Positions 1-6,699 of a stretch of 21,849 nt of DNA are shown piece by piece. This DNA is from an uncultured Mediterraneibacter sp. (GTDB lineage: Bacteria > Bacillota > Clostridia > Lachnospirales > Lachnospiraceae): the NCBI GenBank assembly GCA_934418295.1, contig CAKRWZ010000026.1, forward strand, positions 1 to 21,849, given 5' to 3'. Below the pieces are notes generated by a model, which was not told the origin of the DNA, searched no databases, and was given only the letters and a program-made list of their open reading frames with translations. The position numbers and the translations under genes are program-made. Positions within the stretch are counted from its first letter, which is position 1, and every line of letters starts with the position of its first letter.

Positions 1-451
1 TCAGAAGTTCATAAAAACGTACTGCATGATTAAAAATACTTGAAAGTTGTGCTTGTACAGTTTTTAAATATGTCCCCGTATATTCTTTCCCTTTATTGTT
101 GATGGATTCTCTCATTATGTTTTGCCATTTGATGATATCTCTCGGTGTAATATCTCGCATACTCAAGTCTTTGAAATACGGAAGTATCTTTGTTTTTATG
201 ATATATTCTTTTGTACACCAAGTGTTGTATCGGATTTTTGGTTTTACATCGGCTTCATATATTCCATAAAAATTTTCAAATGTCATATCCAGACTACTGG
301 CCTTTTGAAGCTTAAAATTATTTTCCCAATTCTGTGCTTCCTTTTTGGTTAAAAATCCACGTTTTAGTTTTCGACAACGTTTTCCTGTCCAATCCACATA
401 TAGAAAAGAGGTATACCAGGTTCCACGTTTTTTGTCCTTGTAAACAGCCAT
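1..451 (-). CDS. Tyrosine recombinase (integrase), N-terminal part, runs off the window
   Basis: Reverse-strand reading from ATG at 451 stays open to base 1, giving 150 residues with no stop, so the C-terminal catalytic domain (R..HxxR..Y) is outside the window. Residues 1-45 (begins MAVYKDKKRGTWYTSF, then WTGKR and RGFLTKKEAQNWE) match the AP2-like arm-binding domain of integrases from Firmicutes integrative elements and phages. Residues from about 55 on (FENFYGIYEADVKP, then LPYFKDLSMRDITPRDIIKW and LSSIFNHAVR) look like the SAM-like core-binding domain. An AGGAGG at 458-463 lies 6 nt before the ATG and overlaps the stop codon of the excisionase-like gene, so the two are probably co-translated. 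Expected role: site-specific integration and excision of the element next to guaA. The family call is firm; activity cannot be judged without the catalytic half. Confidence 0.88.
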   Translation of the reverse strand, partial: MAVYKDKKRGTWYTSFLYVDWTGKRCRKLKRGFLTKKEAQNWENNFKLQKASSLDMTFENFYGIYEADVKPKIRYNTWCTKEYIIKTKILPYFKDLSMRDITPRDIIKWQNIMRESINNKGKEYTGTYLKTVQAQLSSIFNHAVRFYELL

Positions 452-461
452 CCATTTCCTC

Positions 462-653
462 CTATTCTTTTTCTAACAAGCCATAAAATCTTTCTTCAAA
501 GTATTTTCTGCTCACTCTTCCGGTAACTGTTAAATAACCTTTCTCTTTAAGCTCTGCATTCAATTCTTGAATAAGACTGTAGGCCTTTGATTTAGAAATA
601 CCAACTATCTCTTTAATTTCCTCTGCTGAAATAAATACATCTGTTTTATACAT
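462..653 (-). CDS. Small helix-turn-helix excisionase-like protein
   Basis: This is a 63-residue protein. A longer reading starts at GTG 671, but that codon lies right at an AGGAGG (663-668), which instead sits 9 nt before the ATG at 653, so 653 is the likely start. The sequence ISAEEIKEIVGISKSKAYSL (about residues 8-27) is a winged or MerR-like helix-turn-helix, followed by LNAELKEKGYLTVTGRVSRKYF, the pattern of small excisionase-like proteins that precede integrases in Firmicutes integrative elements. It lies directly upstream of the integrase. Expected role: recombination directionality factor that bends att DNA, possibly also a repressor of the int promoter. The helix-turn-helix and position are seen; the excisionase function is inferred from context. 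Confidence 0.7.
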   Translation of the reverse strand: MYKTDVFISAEEIKEIVGISKSKAYSLIQELNAELKEKGYLTVTGRVSRKYFEERFYGLLEKE

Positions 654-671
654 AATTTTTATCCTCCTCAC

Positions 672-868
672 TCTGTATTTATTCTTTCAAAATACATATG
701 GGATAAAATATCGCGTATTACTAAATCAGTTATGAAATTTTTTATTATTTGGAAAAATGGATATATTTTCGGAATAAAAATATCTTTTTTGGATATAAGA
801 ATTTACTCATAGATTTGTTTCACAATATCTTTTTTCTACAAAAAGTGTATCACGAAAGTAAAAAAAGA
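672..868. other. A/T-rich non-coding end of the mobile element
   Basis: This 197-base stretch lies between the excisionase-like gene and the guaA terminator. It is strikingly A/T-rich compared with guaA and the rest of the window. It holds two copies of aatatctttttt (779-790 and 824-835) and two of tggatata (758-765 and 790-797). Such repeats are plausible integrase or excisionase arm-binding sites. I see no convincing sigma-A promoter for the excisionase gene and no open reading frame of note. Confidence 0.5.
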
Positions 869-900
869 GCCCGAAACCCTTAATCTATAGGGTTTCGGGC
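860..900 (-). terminator. Rho-independent terminator of guaA
   Basis: On the minus strand, 12 nt after the guaA stop, a perfect 12-bp stem (arms 869-880 and 889-900, core GCCCGAAACCC/GGGTTTCGGGC) with an 8-nt loop is followed by TCTTTTTTT. This is a textbook intrinsic terminator for leftward transcription of guaA, and it separates guaA from the mobile-element genes. Confidence 0.93.
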
Positions 901-913
901 GAACATATGTTCT
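900..913. promoter_or_regulatory. LexA (SOS) box-like palindrome at the guaA stop codon
   Basis: Bases 901-912 are a perfect 12-bp palindrome, GAACATATGTTC. With flanks it reads CGAACATATGTTCT, matching 13 of 14 positions of the Gram-positive LexA consensus CGAACRNRYGTTYC. It overlaps the guaA stop codon and abuts the terminator stem. No promoter is obvious around it, so it may be a LexA site, a part of the recombination core site, or chance. The palindrome is seen; LexA binding is inference. Confidence 0.4.
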
Positions 914-2489
914 ACTCAAACTCAATCGTCCCCGGTGGTTTACTGGTCAGATCATAGAATACCCGATTTACCCCTCGGACTTCATTGATGATCCTGCTCA
1001 TTACACTCTGCAGCACTGCAAATGGAATCTCTGCTGCTTCTGCAGTCATGAAATCTACTGTATTTACTGCACGGAGCGCCACAGCATAGTCATAGGTTCT
1101 TTCGTCGCCCATAACGCCGACGCTTCTCATGTTGGTCAGAGCTGCAAAGTATTGATTCGGCAGCCATGACGGGGCTTTGCCGTTTGCTTCTTTATAAGCA
1201 GCGGCAGCTTTGTCTACTTCATCGCGGTAGATGTAATCTGCATCCTGCACAATACGTACTTTTTCTGCATTTACTTCACCGATGATCCGGATTCCCAGTC
1301 CCGGTCCCGGGAATGGCTGACGAAAGACCAGATGTTCCGGAATGCCAAGCTCCAGTCCGGCTTTGCGGACCTCATCTTTGAAGAGGTCACGAAGGGGCTC
1401 AATGATTTCTTTGAAATCCACAAAATCCGGAAGTCCGCCTACGTTGTGGTGGGATTTGATCACTGCAGATTCTCCGCCCAGACCGCTTTCTACCACGTCC
1501 GGATAGATGGTTCCCTGTGCAAGGAAGTCAACCGCTCCGATTTTTTTCGCTTCTTCCTCGAAGATCCGGATGAATTCTTCTCCGATGATCTTTCGTTTGC
1601 GTTCCGGTTCTGTGACGCCCTCCAATTTCTTATAATATCTTTCCTGCGCATTTACGCGGATAAAGTTCAGATCAAACTGTCCGTTTGGACCGAAAACGTT
1701 TTCTACCTCGTCTCCTTCATTTTTCCGGAGCAAGCCGTGATCTACGAAAACGCAGGTGAGCTGTTTGCCGATGGCTCTGGACAAGAGACCTGCTGCCACG
1801 GAAGAATCAACACCGCCGGACAGCGCCAGCAATACTCTTCCGTCTCCTACCTTTTCGCGGATCTCACGAATCGTGTTTTCCACAAAGGCATCCATTTTCC
1901 AGTCTCCTGCACATTCGCAGACATTCTTTACGAAGTTGTTGATCATCTTTGTGCCTTCTGCCGTATGGAGCACTTCCGGATGAAACTGGATCGCGTAAAG
2001 CTTTTCTGCCGCATTTTCTGCTGCTGCCACCGGACAGTCTGCGGTGTGCGCCGTAATTTCAAATCCCGGAGCTACCTGGGAAATGTAATCAAAGTGGCTC
2101 ATCCAACAGATTGTTTTCGGGGAAACTCCGGCAAACACTTTTGAGTCCGTTTTGTCGATCAGCACTTCTGTTTTTCCGTATTCCCGGACATCCGCCCGTT
2201 CTACTTTTCCGCCAAGGACGTGTGACATCAGCTGTGCGCCGTAGCAAAGTCCCAGCACCGGAATGCCAAGCTTGAAAAGGTCCTCTGTATAAGTCGGAGA
2301 ATCCGGCTCGTAACAGCTGTTTGGTCCGCCTGTCAAAATGATTCCCTTCGGATTCATTGCCTTGATTTTCTCAATGTCTGTTTTATAAGAATAGATCTCA
2401 CAATAGACATTGCATTCTCTGACACGTCTTGCCACCAGCTGATTATACTGTCCGCCGAAGTCAAGTACGATCACTAATTCTTCTTTCAC
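912..2489 (-). CDS. guaA: GMP synthase (glutamine-hydrolysing)
   Basis: Converts XMP, glutamine and ATP to GMP, the last step of guanine nucleotide synthesis; cytosolic. The protein is about 525 residues, the usual length. The N-terminal class I glutamine amidotransferase domain has the nucleophile in GLCYGAQL (Cys near residue 82) and the His/Glu pair in QFHPEV. The central ATP pyrophosphatase domain carries SGGVDSS, and the C-terminal dimerisation domain ends PPGTIEFE. I choose GTG at 2489 as start: a GGGAGG (2497-2502) lies 7 nt upstream, whereas the longer reading from ATG 2504 has its start codon on that ribosome site. It has its own promoter upstream and a strong terminator downstream. 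The 3' end of guaA is a known integration site for genomic islands, and integrase genes follow here. Confidence 0.97.
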   Translation of the reverse strand: MKEELVIVLDFGGQYNQLVARRVRECNVYCEIYSYKTDIEKIKAMNPKGIILTGGPNSCYEPDSPTYTEDLFKLGIPVLGLCYGAQLMSHVLGGKVERADVREYGKTEVLIDKTDSKVFAGVSPKTICWMSHFDYISQVAPGFEITAHTADCPVAAAENAAEKLYAIQFHPEVLHTAEGTKMINNFVKNVCECAGDWKMDAFVENTIREIREKVGDGRVLLALSGGVDSSVAAGLLSRAIGKQLTCVFVDHGLLRKNEGDEVENVFGPNGQFDLNFIRVNAQERYYKKLEGVTEPERKRKIIGEEFIRIFEEEAKKIGAVDFLAQGTIYPDVVESGLGGESAVIKSHHNVGGLPDFVDFKEIIEPLRDLFKDEVRKAGLELGIPEHLVFRQPFPGPGLGIRIIGEVNAEKVRIVQDADYIYRDEVDKAAAAYKEANGKAPSWLPNQYFAALTNMRSVGVMGDERTYDYAVALRAVNTVDFMTAEAAEIPFAVLQSVMSRIINEVRGVNRVFYDLTSKPPGTIEFE

Positions 2490-2593
2490 TATCGTTCCTC
2501 CCATTTATTGTATATTGATACTTTTACATACCGTATTTTGCTTCTTGCTTTTCTGTTTCACATCATGTTTCCTCTAAAATATGCTTCTGCTTT

Positions 2594-2622
2594 ATTATAA
2601 AGGACAGCCATTCTGACTGCAA
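2594..2622 (-). promoter_or_regulatory. Sigma-A promoter of guaA
   Basis: On the minus strand TTGCAG (2617-2622) and TATAAT (2594-2599) are separated by exactly 17 bp. The leader to the GTG start is about 100 nt. I looked for a purine riboswitch in this leader and did not see its core. A 15-bp sequence in the spacer (2602-2616) is repeated with two changes at 2638-2652. Confidence 0.8.
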
Positions 2623-2655
2623 GGCTTATCTCTCAATGGACGGCCGTTCTGATAT

Positions 2656-4011
2656 TTATATCGCCCGCATGGTTTCCCATTTGCCCCGCAGATAGCGGAT
2701 CTCCAGCAAAACAGACCGCACACACCAATCCATGACCATTGCTACCCAGACTCCAAACACACCCATGCCAAAATATTTTCCAAACAGGAAGCTGCAGCCG
2801 ATTCTGCAGACCCACATGGAAACGATCGAAATCCACATCGTTACCTTTGCATCTCCTGCTGCCCTCAAGGTAGACGGCAGTGAAAACGCGACCGGCCAGA
2901 TGGTGATGCAGCTGATTGTGTGGAAATACAGAATCTGCCGAGCTGATTCTGCCGTTTCCGCAGAGAGATTGTATGCCCGCAAAATCTCCGGAAGCAATAA
3001 CACAATGATTGCATTTGTAACTATGAGACACAGATAAATGATCGCCAGCAGTTTTTTGGTATAATACCGTGCCTGCTTATAGTCTTCAGCACCCACACAT
3101 TGCGCGATCACAGTGGTGATCGCCAGGTTGATCGCCATTCCCGGCAGAATCTCAAACCAGGCCACCACGTTAGAAACCGCATTTGCCGCGATCGCCGATG
3201 TCCCAAAGGTGGCCACCAGGCTCAGCACCAGGATTTTTCCCAGCTGAAACATGGCGTTTTCCATGCCGTTTGGAATACCGATCCCCAGAATCCGTCTCAC
3301 CATGGGCTTATCAAATCGTATTTTCCGCGTCCGTTCCAACTGTATCGGCCCACGATTGTGATACAGCAAAAGTACAATGACCAGCACGGCTGCCACCGCC
3401 CTGGAAACCAGTGTCGGGATCGCCACCCCTTCGGCTCCTCTGTGGAATCCGTAAATCAGAGTCGCATTTCCTATCACATTGATGGCATTCATGATCAAAG
3501 ATACCACCATCGGTACTCTGGAATTTCCCATAGCACGGAAGATCGCAGCGCCTCCGTTATATACCGCAATGAACGGGACCGAAGCCGTCACGATCAAAAG
3601 ATAGGTGTTCGCATGTCCTTTTACGTCTGCTTCTATCGATCCAAATACATAATCCAGTATTAAATTCTTTCCAAAATACAAAATAGTAGTAATGATCAAC
3701 GACAAAAGGACGATAACCCAGATCAGCTGTGTGGCGGCATGACCGGCTTCCTTTTCTTTCTTGTCTCCCAGATACTGCCCCGCCACTACAGAACCGCCTG
3801 CAGCCAGCGCCGCAAACATACTGATGAACAACAACATGATATTGTCCACCAGCGAAACGCCTGACACAGCCGCCTCTCCGACATTAGCGATCATCAGTGA
3901 ATCTGCCATGCCCACCAATACGGCCAATAGCTGCTCTATGATCAGCGGAAAGATCAGCTTCGCCAGCATTCTGTTGTCAAACAGATACTTTGTTTTCTCT
4001 TTTGTCTTCAT
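2656..4011 (-). CDS. MATE family multidrug/Na+ antiporter
   Basis: This 451-residue integral membrane protein is of the usual MATE length, with about twelve hydrophobic segments in two halves. It begins MKTKEKTKYLFDNRMLAKLI, followed by FPLIIEQLLAVLVGMADSLM, the typical first helix of NorM/DinF-like exporters (P-x-x-x-E-x-x-L-x-x-x-V-G-x-x-D). Each half carries GMADSLMIAN- or GIPNGMENAMFQLG-type motifs. Expected role: export of cationic drugs or metabolites in exchange for Na+ or H+. The substrate cannot be read from sequence. It has its own promoter; the nearest purine-rich stretch (AAGAGG) is about 13 nt before the ATG, somewhat far. No clear terminator follows before the guaA promoter. Confidence 0.92.
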   Translation of the reverse strand: MKTKEKTKYLFDNRMLAKLIFPLIIEQLLAVLVGMADSLMIANVGEAAVSGVSLVDNIMLLFISMFAALAAGGSVVAGQYLGDKKEKEAGHAATQLIWVIVLLSLIITTILYFGKNLILDYVFGSIEADVKGHANTYLLIVTASVPFIAVYNGGAAIFRAMGNSRVPMVVSLIMNAINVIGNATLIYGFHRGAEGVAIPTLVSRAVAAVLVIVLLLYHNRGPIQLERTRKIRFDKPMVRRILGIGIPNGMENAMFQLGKILVLSLVATFGTSAIAANAVSNVVAWFEILPGMAINLAITTVIAQCVGAEDYKQARYYTKKLLAIIYLCLIVTNAIIVLLLPEILRAYNLSAETAESARQILYFHTISCITIWPVAFSLPSTLRAAGDAKVTMWISIVSMWVCRIGCSFLFGKYFGMGVFGVWVAMVMDWCVRSVLLEIRYLRGKWETMRAI

Positions 4012-4044
4012 TAAAACTCAAATACCTCTTCTTATTTCTATTAC

Positions 4045-4073
4045 TTTATACGCATAATTTTCTATGATGTCCA
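4045..4073 (-). promoter_or_regulatory. Sigma-A promoter of the MATE gene
   Basis: On the minus strand TGGACA (4068-4073) and TATAAA (4045-4050) are 17 bp apart, each one base from consensus. It lies between the threonine aldolase stop and the MATE ATG, giving a leader of about 30 nt. Confidence 0.75.
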
Positions 4074-4080
4074 CTTTTCT

Positions 4081-5103
4081 TTACAAAAGCTGCTTCAGCG
4101 CATCCACATCTTCCATCTTTGTCGCCCAGCTGGTACAAAACCGTATCACTGTGTGGTTTTCGTCATAACGTTCCCAAAAGCTGAACTTTACCTGCTTTTC
4201 CAAATCCTTCAGCTGCCGATCTTCTAAAATGACCAAGATCTGATTTGTCGGCGCATCCAACAGCAGCTGATAGCCTTTCTCCTGCAAAATCTTCTTCAAT
4301 TCCATCGCAGTACGGATCGCATTCTCGCTGATTTTCCAGTAAAGCCTGTCCGTAAACAACACATCAAACTGAATTCCCAGCAATCTTCCTTTTGCCAGCA
4401 ACGCACCCTGTTGCTTGATCAGTGTCAGAAAATGTTTCGGTGCTTCTTTCGGGAACACGACTGCCTCTCCGCACAATGCACCCACCTTGGTGCCGCCGAT
4501 ATAAAAGGCGTCCGTCAGCTCTGCGATCGTTTCCAACGTCACATCTGTCCCTTCACTGACCAGGCCATAGCCCAGTCTCGCCCCGTCCAGATAAAGCGGA
4601 AGCTCATATTTCCGGCAGACAGCAGACAATTCCTCCAATTCCTTCTTGGAATACAACGTTCCAAATTCCGTCGGATGCGAAATATACACCATCCCCGGAA
4701 ACACCATATGCTCATGATTTCCGTCCCCATAAAACGTTTTCACAAACCTCTCCAGCACCTGTGCCTCTATTTTTCCGTCCTTGTGCGGAATCTGCAGTAC
4801 TTTGTGCCCGGTATATTCGATCGCACCGGCCTCATGCACACTGACATGGCCGGTATCTGCCGCCACAACTCCTTCATACTGACGCAGCATGGAACGGATC
4901 ACCACAGCATTGGTCTGCGTTCCCCCGGAAAGGAAAAACACGTCCGCCTCCGGACATCCGCAGGCTTTTCGTATCTTCTCTTTTGCCGAATCGCAGCAAG
5001 GATCTGAACCATAACCGGAATATTTATCTAAATTCGTCTCTGCCAGTCGTTCCAAAATTTTCTCATGTGCGCCCTCACCGTAATCGTTCTCAAAAAACAG
5101 CAT
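4081..5103 (-). CDS. Low-specificity L-threonine aldolase family PLP enzyme
   Basis: This 340-residue fold-type I PLP enzyme of the beta-eliminating lyase/threonine aldolase family would cleave L-threonine or L-allo-threonine to glycine and acetaldehyde in the cytosol. Visible motifs are DPCCDSAKEKI near the N-terminus, FLSGGTQTNA (about 57-66), GHVSVHEAGA with the ring-stacking His (about 85-94), LYLDGARLGYG with the PLP-pyridine Asp (about 173), and YIGGTKVGALCGE with the Schiff-base Lys near 206. A GAGAGGAAG ribosome site precedes the ATG. It is a single gene with its own strong promoter, between spoIIID and the MATE gene, with no obvious functional link to either. Confidence 0.92.
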   Translation of the reverse strand: MLFFENDYGEGAHEKILERLAETNLDKYSGYGSDPCCDSAKEKIRKACGCPEADVFFLSGGTQTNAVVIRSMLRQYEGVVAADTGHVSVHEAGAIEYTGHKVLQIPHKDGKIEAQVLERFVKTFYGDGNHEHMVFPGMVYISHPTEFGTLYSKKELEELSAVCRKYELPLYLDGARLGYGLVSEGTDVTLETIAELTDAFYIGGTKVGALCGEAVVFPKEAPKHFLTLIKQQGALLAKGRLLGIQFDVLFTDRLYWKISENAIRTAMELKKILQEKGYQLLLDAPTNQILVILEDRQLKDLEKQVKFSFWERYDENHTVIRFCTSWATKMEDVDALKQLL

Positions 5104-5189
5104 TGGAAATCTTCCTCTCTTCCTTTGTACCTTCCCTTATCTTTTATCGCATCTTCACTTCGCATGTTCTTATTTTTTCGCGCCATCTT

Positions 5190-5217
5190 ATTATGACAGA
5201 TTCTGCTTCTTTGTCAA
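5190..5217 (-). promoter_or_regulatory. Sigma-A promoter of the threonine aldolase gene
   Basis: On the minus strand a perfect TTGACA (5212-5217) and CATAAT (5190-5195, one base from consensus) are 16 bp apart. It lies just downstream of the spoIIID stop. I see no terminator between spoIIID and this promoter. Confidence 0.8.
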
Positions 5218-5232
5218 ATCATTCCAATTTCT

Positions 5233-5490
5233 CTATCGATGTGCCATATGTAGATACTTCTCCCGTGTCGCAAGACCGCCGCGGATGTGACGCTCCTGCT
5301 TATTATAATCCAGCACCTTACGCGCCTCCCGGGCAAGCTGTGGATTTACCTGGATCAGACGATCAGTGACGTCTTTATGTATCGTACTCTTACTTACCCC
5401 AAACTGTTTCGCCGTCTGACGCACCGTTGCCTGATTTTCAATAATATAACAGGCGATCTCCACAGCCCGTTCTGCAATGTAATCTTTCAT
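5233..5490 (-). CDS. spoIIID: Sporulation transcriptional regulator SpoIIID
   Basis: This 85-residue DNA-binding protein starts MKDYIAERAVEIACYIIENQ, then carries the helix-turn-helix VRQTAKQFGVSKSTIHKDVT (about 23-42), and ends with VNPQLAREARKVLDYNKQER and a short basic tail. This is the SpoIIID family across its full length. In Bacillus and clostridia SpoIIID acts in the mother cell after sigma-E, switching on and off mother-cell genes including its own. The ATG at 5490 and its AGAGGG ribosome site lie entirely inside a perfect inverted repeat (5488-5544), and a SpoIIID-like site is in the loop. It follows the polysaccharide operon by 91 bp with no recognisable terminator in between. Its presence indicates a sporulating lineage. 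Confidence 0.95.
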   Translation of the reverse strand: MKDYIAERAVEIACYIIENQATVRQTAKQFGVSKSTIHKDVTDRLIQVNPQLAREARKVLDYNKQERHIRGGLATREKYLHMAHR

Positions 5491-5544
5491 GAAAATCCCT
5501 CTGCATAGTCTGTTTTTTACAATCTATGCAGAGGGATTTTCATG
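5488..5544. repeat. Perfect 21-bp inverted repeat enclosing the spoIIID start
   Basis: Arms 5488-5508 and 5524-5544 are exact reverse complements, with a 15-base loop (5509-5523). On the spoIIID transcript the downstream arm includes the Shine-Dalgarno AGAGGG and the ATG at its very end, so the folded RNA would hide both. No T-run follows the stem on either strand, so it is not a standard intrinsic terminator. Confidence 0.9.
5508..5517 (-). promoter_or_regulatory. Candidate SpoIIID autoregulatory site
   Basis: The minus strand reads AAAAACAGAC, an exact fit to the published SpoIIID consensus WWRRACARNY. It lies in the loop of the inverted repeat, about 20 nt before the spoIIID ATG. The motif is degenerate and A-rich, so a chance match is possible, but SpoIIID autoregulation is established in Bacillus subtilis. 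Confidence 0.35.
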
Positions 5545-5581
5545 TATGTCTGATTCGCAGTCCTGTAATATTTACAACGTT

Positions 5582-5977
5582 TCAGTCTGTCGTTTCGGTG
5601 TTTTCTTTCTTAGCACTTTCTTTTTTTGCTTTCTCCTGATCTTCCGCATAGCGTTTCTCATTAAGCGCCAGCTCCTGTGTTAATTGTTTAATCCTGATGG
5701 AAGAACGGGATACTGCCACCGTTAAGATAAAAATAATCATCAGCGAAAAGCAAAATCCCAAGAAAAACAGCATATTAGTGGGACTGGCTATCCCTAGTTT
5801 CTTTGTCAGCCATTTGATAAGCTGCGGAAAGCAATCCAGCACCAAAACACCCACCCCGACCGTCAGCCAGGCCAACGCATAACGCAGCTCCAGGCGTTTT
5901 TTGCGGATCATATTTACGATAATACACAGTGCGATCATGATGATCACTGCGATGATAATCTGAAGTTTGATGCTCAT
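5582..5977 (-). CDS. DUF2304 family small membrane protein
   Basis: This 131-residue protein has an N-terminal hydrophobic segment (about 5-25), a second pair around 35-50 and 68-90 (LAWLTVGVGVLVLDCFPQLI; LFFLGFCFSLMIIFILTVAV), then a charged, coiled-coil-like tail (RIKQLTQELALNEKRYAEDQ and a Lys/Glu-rich end). This is the pattern of DUF2304. Such proteins are commonly encoded next to DPM1-type GT2 enzymes, as here with a 12-bp gap, and are thought to work with polyprenyl-phosphate sugars; the exact function is unknown. AGAGGATATAGATATG gives a good ribosome site. It is the last gene of the polysaccharide operon. Confidence 0.85.
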   Translation of the reverse strand: MSIKLQIIIAVIIMIALCIIVNMIRKKRLELRYALAWLTVGVGVLVLDCFPQLIKWLTKKLGIASPTNMLFFLGFCFSLMIIFILTVAVSRSSIRIKQLTQELALNEKRYAEDQEKAKKESAKKENTETTD

Positions 5978-5988
5978 ATCTATATCCT

Positions 5989-6681
5989 CTAATACTTTCT
6001 AATTCGTTCGATCAGAATGGCCAGGGTGACTTTAATCATATAATAAACCGATTTTTTTAAAGAGATGGAAGAGACTCCGCCCTGCCGTTCTTTCATGACG
6101 ACCGGTATCTCTTTCACTTTCATATTTCTTCGGATTACGGCAACCACGCTTTCCGGTTCCGGATAATCCCGCGGGTAATCTGCCGCAAACAACGCCATCG
6201 TATTTCTTCCGATCATCCGCAGGCCGGAGGTCGGATCTGTGATCAGGGTGCCTGTCAGCAATTTGATCAATTTTGAAAAAAAGACGATGCCGACTCTTCG
6301 CAGTTTGGAGGATTGAAAGCCTTCTTTTTCGATAAACCGGGAGCCGATCACCATGTCCAGCTCGTTTTCCATCAAATAATCTGCCATCTCATTCAGAAAT
6401 TCCGGATCATGCTGCCCGTCCCCGTCCACCTGGACCGCCACGTCATAGTCTCGTTCCAGTGCGTATTTATACCCGGTCTGTACGGCCCCGCCGATCCCCA
6501 GATTGATCGGCAGATTTACCACATTATATCCCTTTTCCGCACAGATCTGTTTTGTCCTGTCTGTCGAACAGTCATTGATGATCACATAATCAAAGCCCTG
6601 CGCATTTTTCTGAATGGCCGTAACCGTTTTTTCAATATTACTTTCTTCATTAAATGCAGGAATGATAATAAGTTTTTTCAT
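5989..6681 (-). CDS. GT2 glycosyltransferase, polyprenyl-phosphate sugar synthase (DPM1/GtrB-like)
   Basis: This 230-residue GT-A enzyme starts MKKLIIIPAFNEESNIEKTV and has the metal-binding DGDGQHDP motif (Asp86/Asp88) and INDCSTDRT near residue 36. It ends in a hydrophobic, basic stretch (KKSVYYMIKVTLAILIERIR) that could associate with the membrane. The family transfers a sugar from a nucleotide donor to dolichyl or undecaprenyl phosphate on the cytosolic face. That lipid-linked monosaccharide is then flipped and used for outside modification. Pairing with DUF2304 supports this. Length is short compared with four-TM GtrB/ArnC proteins, closer to soluble DPM1. The sugar is unknown. Confidence 0.85.
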   Translation of the reverse strand: MKKLIIIPAFNEESNIEKTVTAIQKNAQGFDYVIINDCSTDRTKQICAEKGYNVVNLPINLGIGGAVQTGYKYALERDYDVAVQVDGDGQHDPEFLNEMADYLMENELDMVIGSRFIEKEGFQSSKLRRVGIVFFSKLIKLLTGTLITDPTSGLRMIGRNTMALFAADYPRDYPEPESVVAVIRRNMKVKEIPVVMKERQGGVSSISLKKSVYYMIKVTLAILIERIRKY

Positions 6682-6699
6682 ACCCTGTTTTCTCCTGTT

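Noticed and set aside
1332..2144. Open frame of 270 codons on the plus strand opposite guaA
   Set aside because: It lies wholly inside guaA, has no ribosome site, and its composition is that of an antisense shadow of a conserved gene.
2490..2655. Guanine riboswitch upstream of guaA
   Set aside because: I could not find the conserved purine-riboswitch core; a plain promoter with a leader of about 100 nt is all I see.
2633..3031. Second minus-strand frame of 132 codons over the MATE gene
   Set aside because: It overlaps the clearly homologous MATE frame and shows no family pattern of its own.
5488..5544. Intrinsic terminator of the polysaccharide operon
   Set aside because: The stem is strong but no T-run follows on either strand, and the stem includes a start codon.
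5541..5573. Sigma-E type promoter for spoIIID (AAATATT and CATACATG)
   Set aside because: Both halves are imperfect and the spacer of about 18 bp is longer than usual for sigma-E, so I did not list it as a feature.
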